Assembly (NCBI GenBank): GCA_944470555.2
Contig: OX104134.1
Span: 109,610,701 to 109,674,700, forward strand
Source of the DNA: Heterobilharzia americana
Lineage: Eukaryota > Platyhelminthes > Trematoda > Strigeidida > Schistosomatidae
Direction: 5' to 3'
Length of the DNA stretch: 64,000 bases
The notes under the pieces are model-generated. The model was not told the origin of the DNA. It did not search any database and was given only the letters and a program-made list of their open reading frames with translations. Below are positions 61,186 to 64,000 of the stretch, in pieces (the stretch's first letter is position 1; each line of letters starts with the position of its first letter). The position numbers were made by a program, and so were the translations under genes.

Positions 61186-62235
61186 TGTGACTTCACAGGG
61201 ATTAACCTAGCCTCCACAGGTGATCTGGTTGACTTCGAGATTGCAGACGACATTGTCCACCTGGGCGAGGATGCTGACACTGCATACGCCCTTCTGAGGG
61301 TGTTGAACGGTTATTTGAATGTTTGGCTAGCATGCGTCTCTCACCTGTAAGATGATGCTCCAGGACTGGTCTGCTGCGACCACCCCCAGGGAGTGGAGTG
61401 GTGAAATGTTTTAATCGCTTCGATCACTTGGGGAGCTGCATCAGCCCGCCAAACGGGCTGGTTACTGACGAAATCTCAGCCTGGATACAAAGCACCCGAT
61501 CGGCATTTGTCAACTTGCCAACCTATGGTGCCGAACGAAGAGACACCCAACTATCCATCACAGTCCATTCTATCCTGTTGCACGGCTGTGTAACACAGTC
61601 GTAAAAAGAAGATACGAGGCGGTCGCAGGGCTTCGATCAAAAGTTTCTGCGTAGCATTGCCCGCGTTTGGTAACGTCACTGTGTGGGCACTGTTGAGGTT
61701 AGGTGAAGGGTGCAAGACAAGAAAGGCAAGTCGAATGACGAAGTCGTGAACCGTAGTCGACTGAGATGACTTGGACATGCACCGTGCATGCCGAGCCATC
61801 GCCTACCTCGATGTCTTATGGTAGAAGGTGGATTAGGCTGGAAGCGAGTTCAGGGTGTCCAGACCAAGACGTAGCACCAGTCGATGAAGTCCCTGACTGT
61901 TGGTCTGGGCCGTGTTGGGAGATGTAGACTGCCTGTTTGGGGTCCTCGAGACGAAAGGAACCAGTGGTTGGAGACTCCTGGTGACATCGCTGAAAATCGG
62001 TCACGATGGCGCGACGTATTCCCTCCTTGACATCTGAAGTTTGAATGTTTACACTAAGAGTTACTTTCGGATTGTTCATTCTCTCACAGAATTTTGTCTA
62101 CTTTGATATCAGTCTTTCTATTCACCTGTTCTTTATGTGCTACTTAAAGCGTCAACTTGAACCGATGTACTTGTGTGTGAGGTTCTACCTTGATCTTCTT
62201 TGTCTGTCTATCTACCTGCCTCAAACTTGGTGAAG
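61186..62235 (+). mobile_element. RTE-clade (SR2-like) reverse-transcriptase C-terminal half, remnant
   Basis: On plus: TGDLVDFEIADDIVHLGED (61,219-61,275) is the catalytic box region, with IADD in place of YADD. Then LQDWSA near 61,355, DEISAWIQSTRSAFVNL near 61,468-61,520, a decayed SVLLYGCE-like segment near 61,570, VDEVPDCW near 61,885 and the end NQWLETPGDIAENRSRW (61,957-62,008). Frames change several times. A pyrimidine-rich stretch (TTTGTCTGTCTATCTACCTGCC near 62,200) probably belongs to the 3' untranslated end. Homologous to the fragment at 26.0-26.6 kb. Confidence 0.85.
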
Positions 62236-62649
62236 AAATATTAAGGTGTTGCGAACCAGGTTTTTCGGGGAATTCTGCTGGAATTTGGCAACTGCCAAGC
62301 TTGCTAACATGAACTGAAACCCTCGGTGGTGAAAGCAGTCGTTTGCAATCAGTTACTTACGTGAAAACAAAGGGTCACTATGCCACAGACAGGTGGCGAT
62401 ATTAGTGTCCTTCCTGCAGGGATGAATTAATATCATGTTCTATCTTTTATTCTGTACGCACTGGCCGGAAAACCAGTCGTGATCTTTGAAAAGTGGTTTA
62501 CTTGTATTGCCATGGCTACACTTAAACCTATTCATTGAATTTCCCTTCTAGCCAACGCCTAAGTGATCACGAGTACAAGTCTCTTGAAGCAGTATTTACC
62601 TACTGGTAGATGTCCGTCGATAATGACTGATAGATAACAGTGCAAAGCC
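62236..62649. other. Non-coding stretch
   Basis: No gene or transposon motif recognised. Confidence 0.4.
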
Positions 62650-62895
62650 ATATATAGGCCCGAGTTTAGCCCCAGCAAGGACGAGACGCTCTATCGACTC
62701 GTATCAAACGGTGGTGAACGGGCATACGTAGCTAAAGACCGATGCACATCGAACTATGTACAATTCGTAATGTTATGCATCACGTCACAACTACAAAGTC
62801 CCGCTTTCTACGTAAAGCACGCTGCATATCTCCCGCTAATTTAAGGGCGAATTTGACCATATGCTAAGATTCTTCACTGGTAGACCAGCAGGAGG
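62650..62895 (+). mobile_element. Ty3/gypsy remnant, protease-RT linker
   Basis: On plus, NVMHHVTTTKS followed by FLRKARCISPANLRAN and a decayed DHMLRF-like segment (62,769-62,880) matches the linker at the start of gypsy reverse transcriptase also seen at 43.0 kb on minus (HHVATTGPPMASK). Only this short piece is present, with stops. It is an independent fragment, not part of the SR2-like element before it. Confidence 0.6.
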
Positions 62896-64000
62896 CCCTC
62901 CAATAATAGGAAATATTGGCTACTCATCCAGCTGTGCAGGCAAACAACTATCTTAGCGGAAAACACTTTCATGTCGAACCATGAGGTTCTGGGAACACTT
63001 TAGGAACTGATTTGTCTGGGTAGGAAATTTCTTTTGTATTGCTAGATTACTGTGTATATCTCTGTTATCGCGAATAAAGTTTTCTTCTCTTCTTTCTCTC
63101 TGTCTAGCTGTTTGTTGTTCGATCCTATTGATGTGAATTACTCCCATCATTTCTTTCTTTCTGTCTCCATGTCTACCTAATTTATCCTTTTGGCTTGCTC
63201 TTCTGTCTTTTCTTTCTTCAGTTTTATCCTGAAGTTCTTCCTATTGCTCATACCAAAAACATGAACAACTGCCAAGCAGTACTACACGTGAATGTCAGAT
63301 CAGCACCGCAATCCTAGGCTGTTTCTTCTTCATCGAAACCCATTAGATATCTATAAAGTTCCTAAAAACCTAGAATGGAGGCGAAAGAGACTAACCGGTT
63401 TACAAAAGCATATCGAATAGACTTTAGTTTGAAACATTGGTAGCGGTTGATACCAACCTAGATCCACCTTTAGGTCACTCATTTAGGTGTTTTCTTTCTA
63501 AAACGGTAAAACACTTTTTTTTATCGATTAGGATCAAGGGGTCTCTACAGTGATATTAAGTGATTGTACAAGCTCGGACTTCTGTTGAAACTTTTGCGAA
63601 AGATCACTTTTGAAAGTACTGACATGTTTACATATCAGTATGCTGATATATCAAGGAATTAAAGTCATATGGGCATCCTCACTGACACCAATACTCTTTC
63701 TAGAGTAATAATTGTTATTGTTTCTCTGTGAAGCACTAGGTGGGCTAACTTGCTGTAATCGTAGTTTTCTGCTTGTACATTTTAGCCGTTCGCCTTGGAA
63801 GTACGGATTTGATGGCTATCTGCGAATTATCTTGACATTTCTAAAGTCACTTATACATGCGCACAGGTGGTATTTTCTCCTATATCAAGATTCTAAAACC
63901 GTGTTTTCAAATTGTTTCTACGCAAAACAAAGGACTTCGTACTATGGTTTACGTTTACTCTGCAAAACTCCAAAGACGTTTCGAATTTGAAGAGGTATTA
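62896..64000. other. Non-coding stretch with a pyrimidine-rich tract
   Basis: A CT-rich tract lies at about 63,030-63,240 (TTCTTCTCTTCTTTCTCTC and following). A 92-codon plus frame at 63,712-63,990 lacks motifs and runs close to the window end. No gene is called. Confidence 0.4.

Noticed and set aside
60846..61280. 144-codon minus-strand frame as a gene
   Set aside because: Its upper part is antisense to the RTE catalytic-box region, which is clearly readable on plus; no motif on minus.
1..64000. CRISPR arrays, bacterial operons, rRNA genes
   Set aside because: Nothing of the kind is visible; base composition, repeats and retrotransposons indicate animal nuclear DNA.

Overview
This window reads as nuclear DNA of a parasitic flatworm, most likely a blood fluke (Schistosoma or a close relative). 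The evidence is a very AT-rich background with long (TA)n runs, almost no long open frames, and a repeat content typical of schistosomes: tRNA-derived short repeats carrying a hammerhead ribozyme (Sm-alpha type), CR1-clade (SR1-like) and two kinds of RTE-clade (SR2-like and SR3-like) non-LTR retrotransposons, and Ty3/gypsy pieces. Species and chromosome cannot be told from the sequence. Family names are assigned from remembered protein and ribozyme motifs, not from a search.

Layout. Positions 1-40,000 are mostly AT-rich intergenic or intronic DNA dotted with short interspersed repeats. I separate four groups: group A (hammerhead, Sm-alpha-like), group B (tRNA-like head, shared 3' tail), group C (tRNA-like element with a mid-sequence tRNA segment), and group D (tRNA-like element bounded by inverted copies of a 35-bp motif). 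Two 5'-truncated SR3-like RTE 3' ends lie at about 10.0 and 12.4 kb, and an SR2-like fragment at 26.0 kb. A 0.7-kb long inverted repeat sits at 19.5-20.2 kb.

The only convincing host coding region is a 315-residue open frame at 32,211-33,158 (+). It encodes a single-pass membrane protein of unknown family. A strong splice acceptor lies just upstream and an in-frame stop precedes the first ATG.

Positions 40,000-63,000 are a richer-GC retrotransposon graveyard: an SR3-like RTE copy on the minus strand (40.2-41.9 kb), a deleted Ty3/gypsy copy (about 42.4-43.6 kb, minus), a second SR3-like RTE copy on the plus strand (43.6-45.2 kb), a nearly complete but decayed CR1/SR1-like element (45.3-49.8 kb, minus), an SR2-like element (53.3-55.4 kb, minus), SR2-like remnants on plus (57.2 and 61.2-62.2 kb) and a small gypsy remnant (62.65-62.9 kb, plus). 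All are broken by stops, frameshifts or deletions and none looks autonomous.

The most notable structures are a 371-bp, almost perfectly matching inverted repeat inside two otherwise diverged RTE copies; a hammerhead with all core bases conserved at 7.2 kb; three head-to-head pairs of short repeats; and a tRNA-like segment held in the loop of a potential hairpin at 52.1 kb. Nothing here amounts to a clearly new multi-gene system.
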